Source of the DNA: Nemertoderma westbladi
Lineage: Eukaryota; Xenacoelomorpha; Nemertodermatida; Nemertodermatidae
NCBI GenBank assembly: GCA_032718475.1
Contig: JAUCBJ010007821.1
Span: forward strand, 62,001-126,000
Length of the DNA: 64,000 nt
Direction of reading: 5' to 3'
The notes under the pieces are model-generated. The model saw only the letters and a list, made by a program, of their open reading frames with translations, was not told where the DNA came from and did no database searches. Shown in pieces: positions 33,333 to 44,540 of the stretch (position 1 is its first letter; every line of letters starts with the position of its first letter). A program made the position numbers and the translations under genes.

Positions 33333-34330
33333 GTGAATGGGAAGTGGAGAGCAGTGAAGTTGACGACCCAACTGAGGGAACACCATACTCCTCGGATAAT
33401 GACGATATCCATCAGCTCTTCGACGAAGAGAATACAATCGATATCCTTACGGAAAACGAGACTTGGCAAAACCAAGTGAACCTATGTCAAGTCATTCGTC
33501 CATCAGGACAAGTCAACTATAACGACGAACTGAATGACGTAATCGAGAGATATAACGCGAAAACTCGAGATGAACACGCCGTACGATTCTTTACTCAAGA
33601 GGCTGTGGAGCCCAATTCCTACGATAAGGCCCTATCGGTAGAAGAAGAAAGAGCCAAGCAGATCCAGGAGACAACTACACGTTTTCTTAAAGATCAAGGT
33701 AGATATGAAATCGGTCTCCCATTCCGAAAGCGAGAACCGAAATTCATAAACAACCGACCCTTGGCGGAGAAAAGAATTGCTCAACTACATCGACGCCTTA
33801 CGGCAAATGCTTCAGCTAAAGAAATGTATCAGACTCAGTTGAAGAAATTTATTAATAAGGGATATGCGGAGCGAGTACTGGAAGGAACACCCCTAACTGA
33901 AAGAACGTACTATTTAACACATCATTACGTTCCCAAACCCGGTAAACCTCATGAGGTACGAGTAGTATTCGACGGCTCCGCCCTCTACATGGACCAATCC
34001 CTTAATTCCGAGTTGTTACCAGGACCCAACTTACTCCAATCCTTGTTGGGAATACTCTTAAGATTACGGCAATATTCAATCGCTTTCGCCTCCGATATAG
34101 AGGGCATGTTCTTACAAGTCAAGGCGCTAGATAGGGATCGAGACAGCCTACGATTTCTGTGGTGGCCTGAAGGAGACCTCAACCAGAAACCGGTGGAGTA
34201 TTGGATGACCATCCAGGCTTTTGGGATCATCTCAAGCCCTTCAAGCGCCTGCTCAGTGGTGCGCACCACTGCTGATGACAACCGGGACGCCTTCTCAAAG
34301 GAGGTGATTGACAACATCAAACGGGATATA
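33269..34330 (+). CDS. Bel/Pao copy B Pol, truncated inside RT
   Basis: The frame is -1 relative to Gag and overlaps it across a (CCTTCC)n run at 33285-33308. The Bel/Pao linker (SVEEERAKQIQETTTRFLKD, GRYEIGLPFRKREP) leads into RT: YYLTHHYVPKPGKPHEVRVV, then LNSELLPGPNLLQSLLG, then FASDIEGMFLQV near residue 273. The RT breaks at about 34330, before the YVDD box, in a TATTGGTAT-type AT repeat. RNase H and integrase of this element are absent. They are replaced by the 3' half of a Copia element. Confidence 0.88.
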
Positions 34331-34370
34331 TACATATATTGGTATTACATATATTGGTATATATTGGTAT
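34325..34370. repeat. TATATTGGTAT microsatellite at the Bel/Pao-Copia junction
   Basis: Three to four imperfect units of ATATATTGGTAT. The last Bel/Pao RT codons lie immediately left and the first Copia integrase codons immediately right. It may mark a template-switch or recombination point. Confidence 0.8.
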
Positions 34371-36833
34371 TAATGTGAGTGGGACTGCGGCATATTCTCC
34401 TTTCAGTAATGGTCGCTGTGAAAGGCACAATGCATTATTAAAGGTTACCATGTCCAAGATTGCTGACGATGAACGCAATATTTCACTATCATCATCAGTC
34501 ATTTTAGATTTTGCGTTATTTGCAAAGAACTCACTTATGGATTCAGGAGGTTTCTCTCCTTCACAGCGAGTATTTGGCCGCAATCCACAAATACCAAATA
34601 TCATAGATGCTGAATTACCAGCGCTAACTGAGTCGAATGATAAGCAAATACGTGATTTACTGAACTGTTTACATGAAACCAGACAGTCGTATATTGCTGG
34701 AGATTCTTCAGAAAGAATTAAAACAGCACTTCGTCGAGGAGTTCCATCACCTCCTCCTGTTGTCAAGAATGGTGATAGTGTGTATTATTGGCGTGATGTT
34801 GCTGGTATTGAGACTGGATGGAAAGGACCAGGAAATGTTTTGGGTAGAGAAGGATCAGTCGTTCTTGTGCAACATGGTTCCCGTGTTATTCGTGTTCATC
34901 CAATTCACATTAGATTAAACAAGACGAAACAGCAGAATAATGCTAAAGAATACGAATCAGATGATGAGGATGATTTGGAATTTCTTAAAGATGTAATCAG
35001 TGTACCAAGTGGACAAGTTTCCAATGAAATTAAAATCCCTATATCCTCCAATATTGGATTATTGCCATTAACAGATGATGTTGATTCGAATAATACAACC
35101 ATAAATGGCAATGGAAACTTGGATTTAATGTATAAAAATACAGTAAAATCATCTTCAATGGTTTCTGAACCAGATGTAGTTGCTGATGAGCCTTTGTACA
35201 ATAGAGCTACAATTCGCGCACTGAAACAACTTGATCAACCTTTAGAACAAACTACATTACCACCAAGGACTAAAAGGCCCCCTGAACGCTATCAGTGCAA
35301 CAATATTGAAGAAATGATAGTTGCTGAAAATGCTAACGGAGTTGTTGGTACTCCAAATGTTAAATGTCAAAATGAGGAAGGGTTTTATCACTCTAAACAA
35401 AAGGAGCTGCTCTCATGGAAAGAATATGATGTTGTTGAAATTGTTTCAATGGAAGAAGTTATAAATAAACCAATTCAAACCAGATGGGTTAATTCTTGGA
35501 AATCATTACCAAATGGCCAAGTTGTGGCAAAATCTCGGCTAGTTGCTAAGGGGTTTCAAGATGGTGAGAAAGAAAATATCATATCTGAATCGCCCACTAT
35601 TGACAGAGAAATTCTACAGTTGGTTCTGAGTTTACTTCCAACTATGGGTTATAAACCAACAACAATGGATGTAAAAACAGCCTTCCTTCAAGGTGAACAA
35701 ATAAAGCGAGATGTATTTCTACACCCACCCCCAGAAGTCAGTTTACCAGCTAACACCTGTTGGAAGCTAAAGAAGACAGTATATGGATTAGTCGATGCAT
35801 CTCGTAATTGGTATAATCATGTCGACCATGTAGTAAGAGAGGCAGGTATGTTTCGTAGCAAGGCAGATCCAGCATTGTATTTTATTCACAGAGGTGAAAA
35901 TCTCTAGGGTCTATTGCTTGTTCACGTTGATGACTTCTTGTATGCTGGATCAGATTGGTTCAAGATAAATATTATGTCAAAGATTCAAAGCAAATTTACC
36001 ATTGGAAAAATTACTGAGAATTGTTTTTCGTTTCTGGGTCTATGTATACAAACTGTTATAGATCAAGGTGATCGTTTTCTAATTGCTGTTTCCCAACAGG
36101 ACAAATTTACAAAGTTGTGTGATATTCAATGTTCGGCTAACAGGAATAAATCTGAGTTGCTAACAATAGAAGAAATATCATTGGTAAGATCTCTTCTAGG
36201 TAGTCTACAATGGGCTGCGGCATTAACTCGCCCAGATCTTTCATTCAGTGTTTCAGCTCTACAATCAGAATTGAAGGATCCTACGGTGGAGATAATTACC
36301 AAGGTCAATAAATTGTTGCGAAAAGCCAAGGCTTTTTCACCAAATTTTATTGACCACCGTCCAATGGATACAATGAAGCCAATTGTCTACACTGATAGCA
36401 GCCATGGTAATCTGCAAGATGGAGGTTCTCAAAGTGGCGCTGTCATAGTATTAGAAGATGAAAAAGGAAAAGTAATCAATGTTGTGAACTGGCGATCTCA
36501 TCGAATACGTCGTATTGCTAGATCAACATTTGCCGCCGAAACATTGGCATCAGCAGCTGCTATGGATCTTGCACTGTATATGGATTACATTCTCGATGAA
36601 TTTATGATAAAACGAAATAACTGGTCAATACGGTCTGACTGCAAGAGTCTCGTTGATGCTGTGCATAGTTTAACGAATGCTCCATTGGAAAAACGTCTCA
36701 AAATCGATCTCGCTTCACTTCGGGAGGCTATGAAATTATATTGATGGTTTTCGCGTATGTGCCGACAAAGATGCAATTGGCTGATGTACTAACCAAGGAG
36801 ACATCTGGTTATCAACTATTGAAACTCTTAGAA
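34366..36833 (+). pseudogene. Copia element, 3' half: integrase C-terminus, RT and RNase H
   Basis: It starts within the integrase (TAAYSPFSNGRCERHN, with the third catalytic residue Glu) and continues through the integrase C-terminal zone. It then enters a Copia-type RT (RWVNSWKSLPNGQVVAKSRL, DVKTAFLQGEQ, VYGLVDASRNWY). An in-frame TAG at about 35905 interrupts the protein nine codons before the catalytic LLVHVDDF box. RNase H follows (VYTDSSHGN, FAAETLASA, SDCKSLVDA). After a frame change at about 36740 the C-terminal VPTKMQLADVLTKE reads to the stop at 36833. The sequence resembles GalEa-type Copia of marine animals, which is an inference. The 5' half is missing. Confidence 0.88.
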
Positions 36834-37028
36834 TGAATTATTGTATTTGACTTTATTCTTATTAATATTTAAAAACTTTAATACACTTGTCTAGTTAAAA
36901 ATAAAAAATCATATGAATGTCATAACTCTATGAAAACTCTATTAGCTAGTTATGTCTACCAGCTGATAACCTTAACAGCTGTTATAGTAAGCACTATTTA
37001 TGTACGTACTTTCTATGTTATCTTGTCT
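36834..37028 (+). mobile_element. Probable Copia 3' end/LTR remnant
   Basis: AT-rich noncoding sequence after the Copia stop. TGTCTACCAGCTGATAACC near 36952 is a candidate LTR start, but no second LTR was found to confirm it. Confidence 0.4.
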
Positions 37029-38055
37029 TTAGTTGATTGTGTAAAAGGTTAATTGATTGTAGTTTATACCGATATTAAAGAGATCCGGAAGATATTCTGG
37101 GTAATCCAACTCAGAAAGATGGTGAAGGCAGTAGTGGGGCAATGCCAGACCTGCCGACAGACGAAGACGGAGAGGGCCATACAGGAGATGGCGCCATTGC
37201 CGACCAACAGGGTGAGGCATCACTACCCACCGTTCACACACTGTGGCGTGGACATGTTTGGGCCGATTAAAATAAAGGTGATGCGGCATACGGAGAAACG
37301 CTACGGCATTATCTTCGTCTGCAATAATACGAGGGCAGTGGGGATAGAACTAGCTCAGGATGCACGGCGTCGGCATTTATTAATGCACTGGAGATGTTCG
37401 TGATCCGCAGGGGAGGAGCAGTGGAGGTATTATACTCAGACAACGGGACTAACTTCGTGGGCACGGAAAACGAGTTAGCGGAGGCCCTTAACATTCTGGA
37501 GGGTGAAGATGTCAAGGCGGCGATGAGGAAACACCTAATCAGGTGGGAGAGGAGAACTCCATACGCTCCACATATGCTAGTATGTGTAGAACGACTTGTG
37601 GGAAGCTCCAAACGACTAATGACAAAGCTGATGAACAATCATATGGTCACTGAGGACTTACTGAGGACAGTGCTGGCGAAATGCGAGGGAATTATCAACA
37701 GCCGCCCGCTGTATCCCGAAAACGATGATCCAGAATCACTGGACGTCCTAACACCAGCACACCTGCTGATGGAGAGACCAGCGACGATTGACATGCAAAA
37801 CGTGGATCCAGACGATATACATTCGCGTCAAAGCTGGAGGGTCGCTAAGGTGATAAGTGCAGACTATTGGACAAGGTGGATGCAAGAGTACCTTCCAACA
37901 CTGCACAAGAGAAGTAAATGGAGGAATAACCAGAGGGAGCTAAGGAAAGGTGACTTGATAATCGTTACAGATGATACAATTATCAACAATCACTGGAGGT
38001 TGGCTAGGGTGGTGGAAACCTCCCCCGGCGAAGAGTTAGATCCGTGGAAGTGATG
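37029..38055 (+). pseudogene. Bel/Pao integrase (possible continuation of copy A)
   Basis: It begins in the zinc-binding region (CQTCRQTK), followed by EMAPLPTNR, then the DDE core: GVDMFGPIK, LYSDNGTNFVGTE and CVERLVGSSKR. The C-terminal domain (RELRKGDLIIV, NHWRLARVVE) is present. A single-base frame change near 37370 separates the first catalytic Asp from the rest. Codon style (GAG/AGG-rich) is like copy A at 20090-21900, and the missing domain order would fit. The 15-kb interval could therefore be nested insertions that split one element. At 38072 it joins copy C abruptly. Confidence 0.82.
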
Positions 38056-38071
38056 ATCGGAGGGAAGATGG

Positions 38072-39729
38072 CCACTGAAAAGGACAGGAAGCGAAAACGC
38101 CCACAGATATCCAGGCAATGTAAATGAGGCAATCAAAAAGCGTTTCTACGTGGACGATGGACTCACAGGCGAATCTACCGTAAAGAAAGCGGTACTATTG
38201 GCGTATAATCTAATAGACTGTCTAAGGAGAGGAGGATTCAATGCAACCAAATTCCTATCGAACTCGCGACAATTTCTCAACAATATACCAGCAGACAAAG
38301 TTGCGAAAGGAATTCTAGATCTGGATTTGGACGAAATGCCGTTGACAAGGGCATTAGGAGTAAAATGGTGGCCTGAAGAAGACGCGTTCACCATTGCAGT
38401 TAAACTTCGGATGGTGATAAACCAAGAACAGACAATGAAGCGGACAATTCTCTCCATCATTATGTCCATATACGATCCACTAGGACTCGTTGCTCCCATC
38501 GCGTTACAAGGAAAGATCATGTTCCAGAAATGTTGGATAGACAAACTGGATTGTGATAAACAACTACCACCAGCATTACTAACCGACTGGATAAAGTGGA
38601 TTTCCCAACTAGAAATCCTTACAGAATTGCGGATACCCCGTCTGTATTTCCCGATAATTCCAGATACTCCAATATACGAGTTACATCAATTCTGCAATGC
38701 CAGCGAAACTGGTTACGGCACCGTTTTGTACCTTCGTTGTGTGGGTGGGGAGAGTGAGCCTATTCAAACTAGGCTCGTATATTGTAGAACAAGACCATCA
38801 CCCATATCTACACAAACGGTACCCAGGATGGAGTTATCAGCGGCAGTACTCGCAGTCAAAGCGCACGCCGAGGTGATCAGTGTATTGGAACTCAAAATTG
38901 AACGAAACTATTTCGATTCGGACTCAGAGGTGGTGCTATGTCAACTATCAAACGAGTCAAGATGCTTCATAACCTTTGTAGCGAACCGGATAGAGGAAGT
39001 GGGAAGGTTCACCGAGATAAGACAATGAAGATATGTTCCCACAGAAATGAATCCAACAGACTGTGCAAGCCGCGGATTATTCGCGGAAGAGTTTATAACA
39101 AGGATCCACAACTTTTGGTTCTACGGACCAGAATTCCTCAGACTCCCAGACAAAGAGTGGCCTTCAGAAATTGTCAACGGCACTCATAAAGGAAAGAAAC
39201 CAGAGGAGGTGGACGATAAAAAACCTGACAAAGAGAAGCAAGTCACGGCGGCATATGCGACAACAGCAACAGATGATGAATATCCCATAGATAAAATCCT
39301 GGCTGGAAATCCTGGCTTTCACCACCATTATGAAACATCTACAAGCTAAACACTTTGCGTCGACTATAATTGATTTGGAAAAGAACATTCAGATGGTTAA
39401 GAATAATCCGCTACGGAAGCTATGTCTGTTTCTTGACCCCCTTGGAGTCATAAGATGCAATACATGTTTCCTATATACGGAACTGGATTACAATGAGAAG
39501 TTTCCCATACTGTTACCAAATGAGTCGCCGATTACAACAGCTGTAGTCAGAGGGGCACATCAGGATATCACCCACCAGGGATTTGACTACACCATGTATA
39601 AGGTGCGAAGACGTTTCTAGAATTTCAAGTTAAGATCTAAAGTGAAACAAGTGATACGCACCTGCGTTAAATGCCAAAGGAAATGGGGTAAAGCGGGCTC
39701 ACAATTAATGGCCCCGCTACCATGGAACA
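38072..39729 (+). pseudogene. Bel/Pao copy C: 3' RT, RNase H, integrase zinc domain
   Basis: It starts inside RT at CACTGAAAAGGACAGG, a point shared with copy D at 61850. The RT box FYVDDGLTG is intact. RT continues through ALGVKWWPEEDAF and YDPLGLVAPIALQGK. RNase H shows QFCNASETGYGTVLYL, where the first catalytic Asp is Asn, RMELSAAVLAVKAHAE and DSDSEVVLC. The integrase zinc motif AHQDITHQGFDY with CVKCQ is split by a TAG at 39618. The integrase DDE core never appears; the coding sequence runs directly into the 39-bp array after LMAPLPWNRNMEPP. It is about 97 percent identical to copy D by eye. Confidence 0.87.
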
Positions 39730-42400
39730 GGAACATGGAACCTCCCACCGAGACCAGCCCCATCCCCAAAACCAATGTCCCTCCCACCGAGACCAGCCCC
39801 ATCCCCAAAACCAATGTCCCTCCCACCGAGACAAGCCCCATCCCCAAAACCACCAATGTCCCTCCCACCGAGACCAGCCCCATCCCCAAAACCAATGACC
39901 CTCCCACCGAGACCAGCCCCATCCCCAAAACCACCAATGTCCCTCCCACTGAGACCAGCCCCATCCCCAAAACCAATGTCCCTCCCACCGAGACCAGCCC
40001 CATCCCCAAAACCACCAATGTCCATCCCATCGAGACCAGCCCCATCCCCAAAACCAATGTCCCACCCACCGAGACCAGCCCCATCCCCAAAACCAATGTC
40101 CCACACACCGAGACCAGCCCCATTCCCAAAACCAATAACCCTCCTACCGAGACAAGCCCCATCCCCAAAACCAATATCCCTCCCACCGAGACCAGCCCCA
40201 TCCCCAAAACCAATGTCCCTCCCACCGAGACAAGCCCCATCCCTAAAACCAATGACCATCCCACCGAGACCAGCCCCATCCCCAAAACCACCAATGTCCA
40301 TCCCACCGAGACCAGCCCCATCCCCAAAACCAATGTCCCACCCACCGAGACCAGCCCCATCCCCAAAACCAATGTCCCACACACCGAGACCAGCCCCATT
40401 CCCACAACCAATGATCCTCCTACCGAGACAAGCCCCATCCCCAAAACCAATATCCCTCCCACCGAGACCAGCCCCATCCCCAAAACCAATGTCCCTCCCA
40501 CCGAGACCAGCCCCATCCCCAAAACCAATGTCCCTCCCACCGAGACCATCCCCATTCCCAAAACCAATGACTCTCCCACCGAGACAAGCCCCATTCCCAA
40601 AACCAATGACCCTCCCACCGAGACAAGCCCCATCCCCAAAACCAATGACCATCCCACCGAGACCAGCCCAACCCCAAAACCAATCTCCCTCCCACCGAGA
40701 CAAGCCCCATCCCCAAAACCAATGTCCCTCCCACCGAGACCAGCCCCATCCCCAAAACCACCAATGTCCATCCCATCGAGACCAGGCCCATCCCCAAAAC
40801 CAATGTCCCTCCCACCGAGACCAGCCCCATCCCCAAAACAACCAATGTCCATCCCACCGAGACCAGCCCCATCCCCAAAACCAATGTCCCACCCACCGAG
40901 ACCAGCCCCATCCCCAAAACCAATGTCCCTCCCACCGAGACAAGCCCCATCCCCAAAACCAATGACCATCCCACCGAGACCAGCCCCAACCCCAAAACCA
41001 ATCTCCCTCCCACCGAGACAAGCCCCATCCCCAAAACCAATGTCCCTCCCACCGAGACCAGCCCCATCCCCAAAACCAATATCCCTCCCACCGAGACCAG
41101 CCCCATCCCCAAAACCACCAATGTCCATCCCATCGAGACCAGGCCCATCCCCAAAACCAATGTCCCTCCCACCGAGACCAGCCCCATCCCCAAAACAACC
41201 AATGTCCATCCCACCGAGACCAGCCCCATCCCCAAAACCAATGTCCCACCCACCGAGACCAGCCCCATCCCCAAAACCAATGTCCCTCCCACCGAGACAA
41301 GCCCCATCCCCAAAACCAATGACCATCCCACCGAGACCAGCCCCAACCCCAAAACCAATCTCCCTCCCACCGAGACAAGCCCCATCCCCAAAACCAATGT
41401 CCCTCCCACCGAGACCAGCCCCATCCCCAAAACCAATATCCCTCCCACCGAGACCAGCCCCATCCCCAAAACCACCAATGTCCATCCCATCGAGACCAGC
41501 CCCATCCCCAAAACCAATGTCCCTCCCACCGAGACAAGCCCCATCCCCAAAACCAATGACCATCCCACCGAGACCAGCCCCAACCCCAAAACCAATCTCC
41601 CTCCCACCGAGACAAGCCCCATCACCAAAACCAATGTCCCTCCCACCGAGACCAGCCCCATCCCCAAAACCAATATCCCTCCCACCGAGACCAGCCCCAT
41701 CCCCAAAACAACCAATGTCCATCCCACCGAGACCAGCCCCATCCCCAAAACCAATGTCCCACCCACCGAGACCAGCCCCATCCCCAAAACCAATGTCCCT
41801 CCCACCGAGACAAGCCCCATCCCCAAAACCAATGACCATCCCACCGAGACCAGCCCCAACCCCAAAACCAATCTCCCTCCCACCGAGACAAGCCCCATCC
41901 CCAAAACCAATGTCCCTCCCACCGAGACCAGCCCCATCCCCAAAACCACCAATGTCCATCCCAACGAGACCAGGCCCATCCCCAAAACCAAAGTCCCACC
42001 CACCGAGACCAGCCCCATCCCCAAAACCAATGTCCCTCCCACCGAGACCAGCCCCATCCCCAAAACCAATGTCCCTCCCACCGAGACCAGCCCTATCCCC
42101 AAAACCAATGACCCTCCCACCGAGACCAGCCCCATCCCCAAAACCAATGTCCCACCCACCGAGACCAGCCCCATCCCCAAAACCAATCAAACTCCCACCG
42201 AGACAAGCCCCATCACCAAAACCAATGTCCCTCCCACCGAGACCAGCCCTATCCCCAAAACCAATGACCCTCCCACCGAGACCAGCCCCATCCCCAAAAC
42301 CAATGACCCTCCCACCGAGACCAGCCCCATCCCCAAAACCAATGTCCCTCCCACCGAGACAAGCCCCATCATCAAAACCAATGTCCCTCCCACCGTAACT
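39730..42400 (+). repeat. 39-bp minisatellite array within Bel/Pao copy C (about 68 units)
   Basis: The unit is 39 bp: CTCCCACCGAGACCAGCC, CCATCCCCAAAACCAATGTCC. Some units are 42 bp with an extra ACC or ACA. A higher-order pattern is visible: the ATGACCATC/CAACCCCAAAACC unit recurs at about 40642, 40961, 41319, 41557 and 41828. A one-base deletion near 40668 shifts register, yet reading frames of 918 codons (+) and 857 codons (-) stay open. This shows that openness comes from the repeat and not from selection. Peptide readouts are PPTETSPIPKTNV on plus and GFGDGAGLGGRDI on minus. Confidence 0.95.
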
Positions 42401-42884
42401 GCACCCTTTCCTTCTCCAGTTTTCTGGCTTGTTCTCTTGCGAATGCCTCCAGATGCGGAATGAAAACTTCCGACCAGCTGTTTGCCGTCAGCTGATCGCT
42501 AATTGCATGTAACTTAAGTCAACACATGTTTTACTTAATTCCAATTAAAAATCACAATTTATACCAATTCAAGGGTTGTATGTTATTATGTATATTAATC
42601 TTTTGTCGATAAGCCGACATAGCATTCTTAATGACACTGCAATGCAACATGCCGATTTTACCGACACTGGTAATGCAAGTAAATCTTATTTAAGAACCAA
42701 TCAGTGGTAACCTTGGTAAAGAACTCAGTGCTAAGAATTAGGAAATACACATTACGTATTGCCTGTCAGTGAAGAAGCAGTAGGGTTTTTGGAAATTATG
42801 CAGCTGGGCTGTGAGAAATATTTCGGGAGTTTTAGTCTCGAGTTTTAGTATAGGCCAAGGTGTACTAAATAACCCGTCGGCCAC
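42401..42884. other. Intergenic, no gene seen
   Basis: The array ends at CCACCGTAACTGCACCC. The following sequence is AT-rich with no recognised domain and no visible Bel/Pao integrase or LTR. Confidence 0.45.
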
Positions 42885-43100
42885 CTATCCAACGCCGAGG
42901 AGTACTTGTAGAACATCTGGGAGACGGTGCCCCCAGTAGTGACGCCCCCTACCAGGTAGATCTGTCCTCGGTACACGGTTCCAGAGGCCTCCGCTAGAGG
43001 GATGGGTAGGTTCCGTATAGGAGTCCAGACGTCCTCCGACGGGTTATTAGTACACCTTGTTATAGGCCTACAAAGTGCCGGGAAGTATGATATGGTGACC
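42885..43100 (-). CDS. Kelch-repeat exon, orphan
   Basis: A 72-codon exon bounded by an acceptor after a long pyrimidine tract (TTTTCAG at 43107-43101) and a donor AG/GTGG at 42885-42884. It encodes VWTPIRNLPIPLAEASGTVY, GQIYLVGG and YKYSSALDRW, one and a half kelch blades with the conserved double Gly and the Tyr...Trp spacing. Such exons come from KLHL-type substrate adaptors. No BTB, BACK or further kelch exon is recognised nearby. It is either an exon of a gene with large introns or a duplicated fragment. Confidence 0.62.
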
Positions 43101-43139
43101 CTGAAAAGTGGGAGGGAGGGGCGTAACCTAGATTCCAAT

Positions 43140-43197
43140 ATTCTAGACATTAACATAAATGTACATTTTCTGATTTCTCAGTAAATACGCTTATAAT
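43140..43197 (+). repeat. Dispersed repeat, about 58 bp, copy 2
   Basis: Same sequence as 18647-18704 (ATTCTAGACATTAACATAAA and following bases) in the same orientation. It lies between the kelch-like exon and a LINE endonuclease scrap. Confidence 0.8.
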
Positions 43198-43202
43198 CAC
43201 TC

Positions 43203-43330
43203 ATGGCATTTCATCTAACATTGAATACATTTCAAGCGTACTCGACACACGCGACTTCGTTGGTATTCAAGAGCACTGGCTCGATACATTAGAATCCCGC
43301 TCCCGTCTACCAAATCACAACCAAATCCAA
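43203..43330 (+). pseudogene. LINE APE-endonuclease fragment
   Basis: One frame reads HGISSNIEYISSVLDTRDFV then GIQEHWLDTLESR. The QEHWL block is the catalytic-Glu motif of LINE apurinic-type endonucleases. It is only about 40 codons long and has no RT attached. Confidence 0.65.
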
Positions 43331-44100
43331 AATACCAAATCCCAACTTCCACTGTGTGTATAGCATAAGCGACAAGATAATGGAATGGTTGGAATTCACG
43401 GTGGGCGGAGTAATGGATCAAGGTACCTAATTATTTCCAGTTACGCACCCGACAGCAACAAGAGCGTGGAACATGGGATCTCTAGGTACCGAGTTCAATT
43501 CCCCATTCCGATGAATGTTTTTGTTGTTGTAAGATTGGTAGTAAGCCATTCAAGGAGACAGTTCATACGTTAGTAAACGCGGACCTTTGCGCGATTTCGC
43601 GCTTGTTTCTAGCTATTTTTTCAGGCTACTCTCATAATAGAAAATATAATAATGTCTTAGAACTATCTAGAACTTAAATAAAATATGTAAATAAATATAT
43701 AATATATATGGCGTTCTAGAACACGGCATTGTTGCCATAGTAACAATGATTAAAGGTATATTCTAGAACATTTTAATTCAAATATCAATTTTGTGGGAAA
43801 ATGTTCTAGAACAAGTAAGGAAATAAAAAATTGATGTTATAGAACGAATAGTTAAAAATCATTTATCAATATCGTTTATTGTCAGTTATTATTATGTTAT
43901 GATAGCAGAATTTATTGGGGATTTGAACTGAAAACCGCTTAGAGAGATGCAAAAAGTGTGTGAGAAATATAAGATAATGTGATAAATGTGATGTATGATG
44001 TGATAAAATGTGATAAATATGAAAATGAACATGCTGGTTCTAAAAAATGTGGTATCGGAAATAAAAATGGAATATAACGAAGGAGTAGTATCCTTCACCC
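43331..44100. other. AT-rich intergenic repeats
   Basis: Contains several TTCTAGAAC words (43640-43820) like those in the foldback element at 15.7 kb, and a segment at 43900-43945 resembling 5423-5466 in the OGDH intron. No gene. Confidence 0.45.
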
Positions 44101-44189
44101 GCAGGAATTTCTACAAATCTCACGCAGGCTGCTAGGGGGTGCCAATTTTCTATGTATTTTTGATGATTCTCTTTTTGATGGTATATCGT

Positions 44190-44540
44190 TTTTTCAACGG
44201 TACGCAGCAAACTTTGCACGCGAGAATGCTTCGCCCGCATCCAATGTTTGCCCGAAGCAATCTTCGCCCTCAAAATGAGCAACTATCGCCTGGCGGAAAC
44301 CTTCACCCGCAGGAATCTTCGCCCAATAAACAATTATTGTTTTGGATAGAAAAAGCCGTCTCTGTAACCTGCTCCTTTCCCTCAATTAGTAACACCATCG
44401 TTTATTGTTTTGGTTAGAAAAGGCCGTCTCCTTCCCTCAATTTGTTACTAAAATAGCTACTAACACAAATTGGGCGAAGGTTGCTCGCGGGCGAAGATTG
44501 CCTGGCGGGCGAAGGATGTACGCGGGCGAAGATAGCGCCC
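44190..44540. repeat. Short inverted repeats of GGCGAAGAT type with dispersed TTGTTTTGGTTAGAAAA cores
   Basis: ATCTTCGCCC-type words at 44220-44330 are inverted as GGGCGAAGAT words at 44470-44535. Between them are two copies of ATTGTTTTGGTTAGAAAAGGCCGTC (44335 and 44403), the second followed by CTTCCCTCAATT. The same core occurs at 6473, and inverted at about 12950-13005 and 44935-44985, so this is a dispersed MITE-like family. Confidence 0.7.

Noticed and set aside
39642-42398. A 918-residue proline-rich protein (and 857/632/588-residue glycine-rich proteins on the other strand)
   Set aside because: All are readouts of the 39-bp satellite. All frames lack stops, a one-base deletion changes register without effect, and the upstream part is Bel/Pao integrase.
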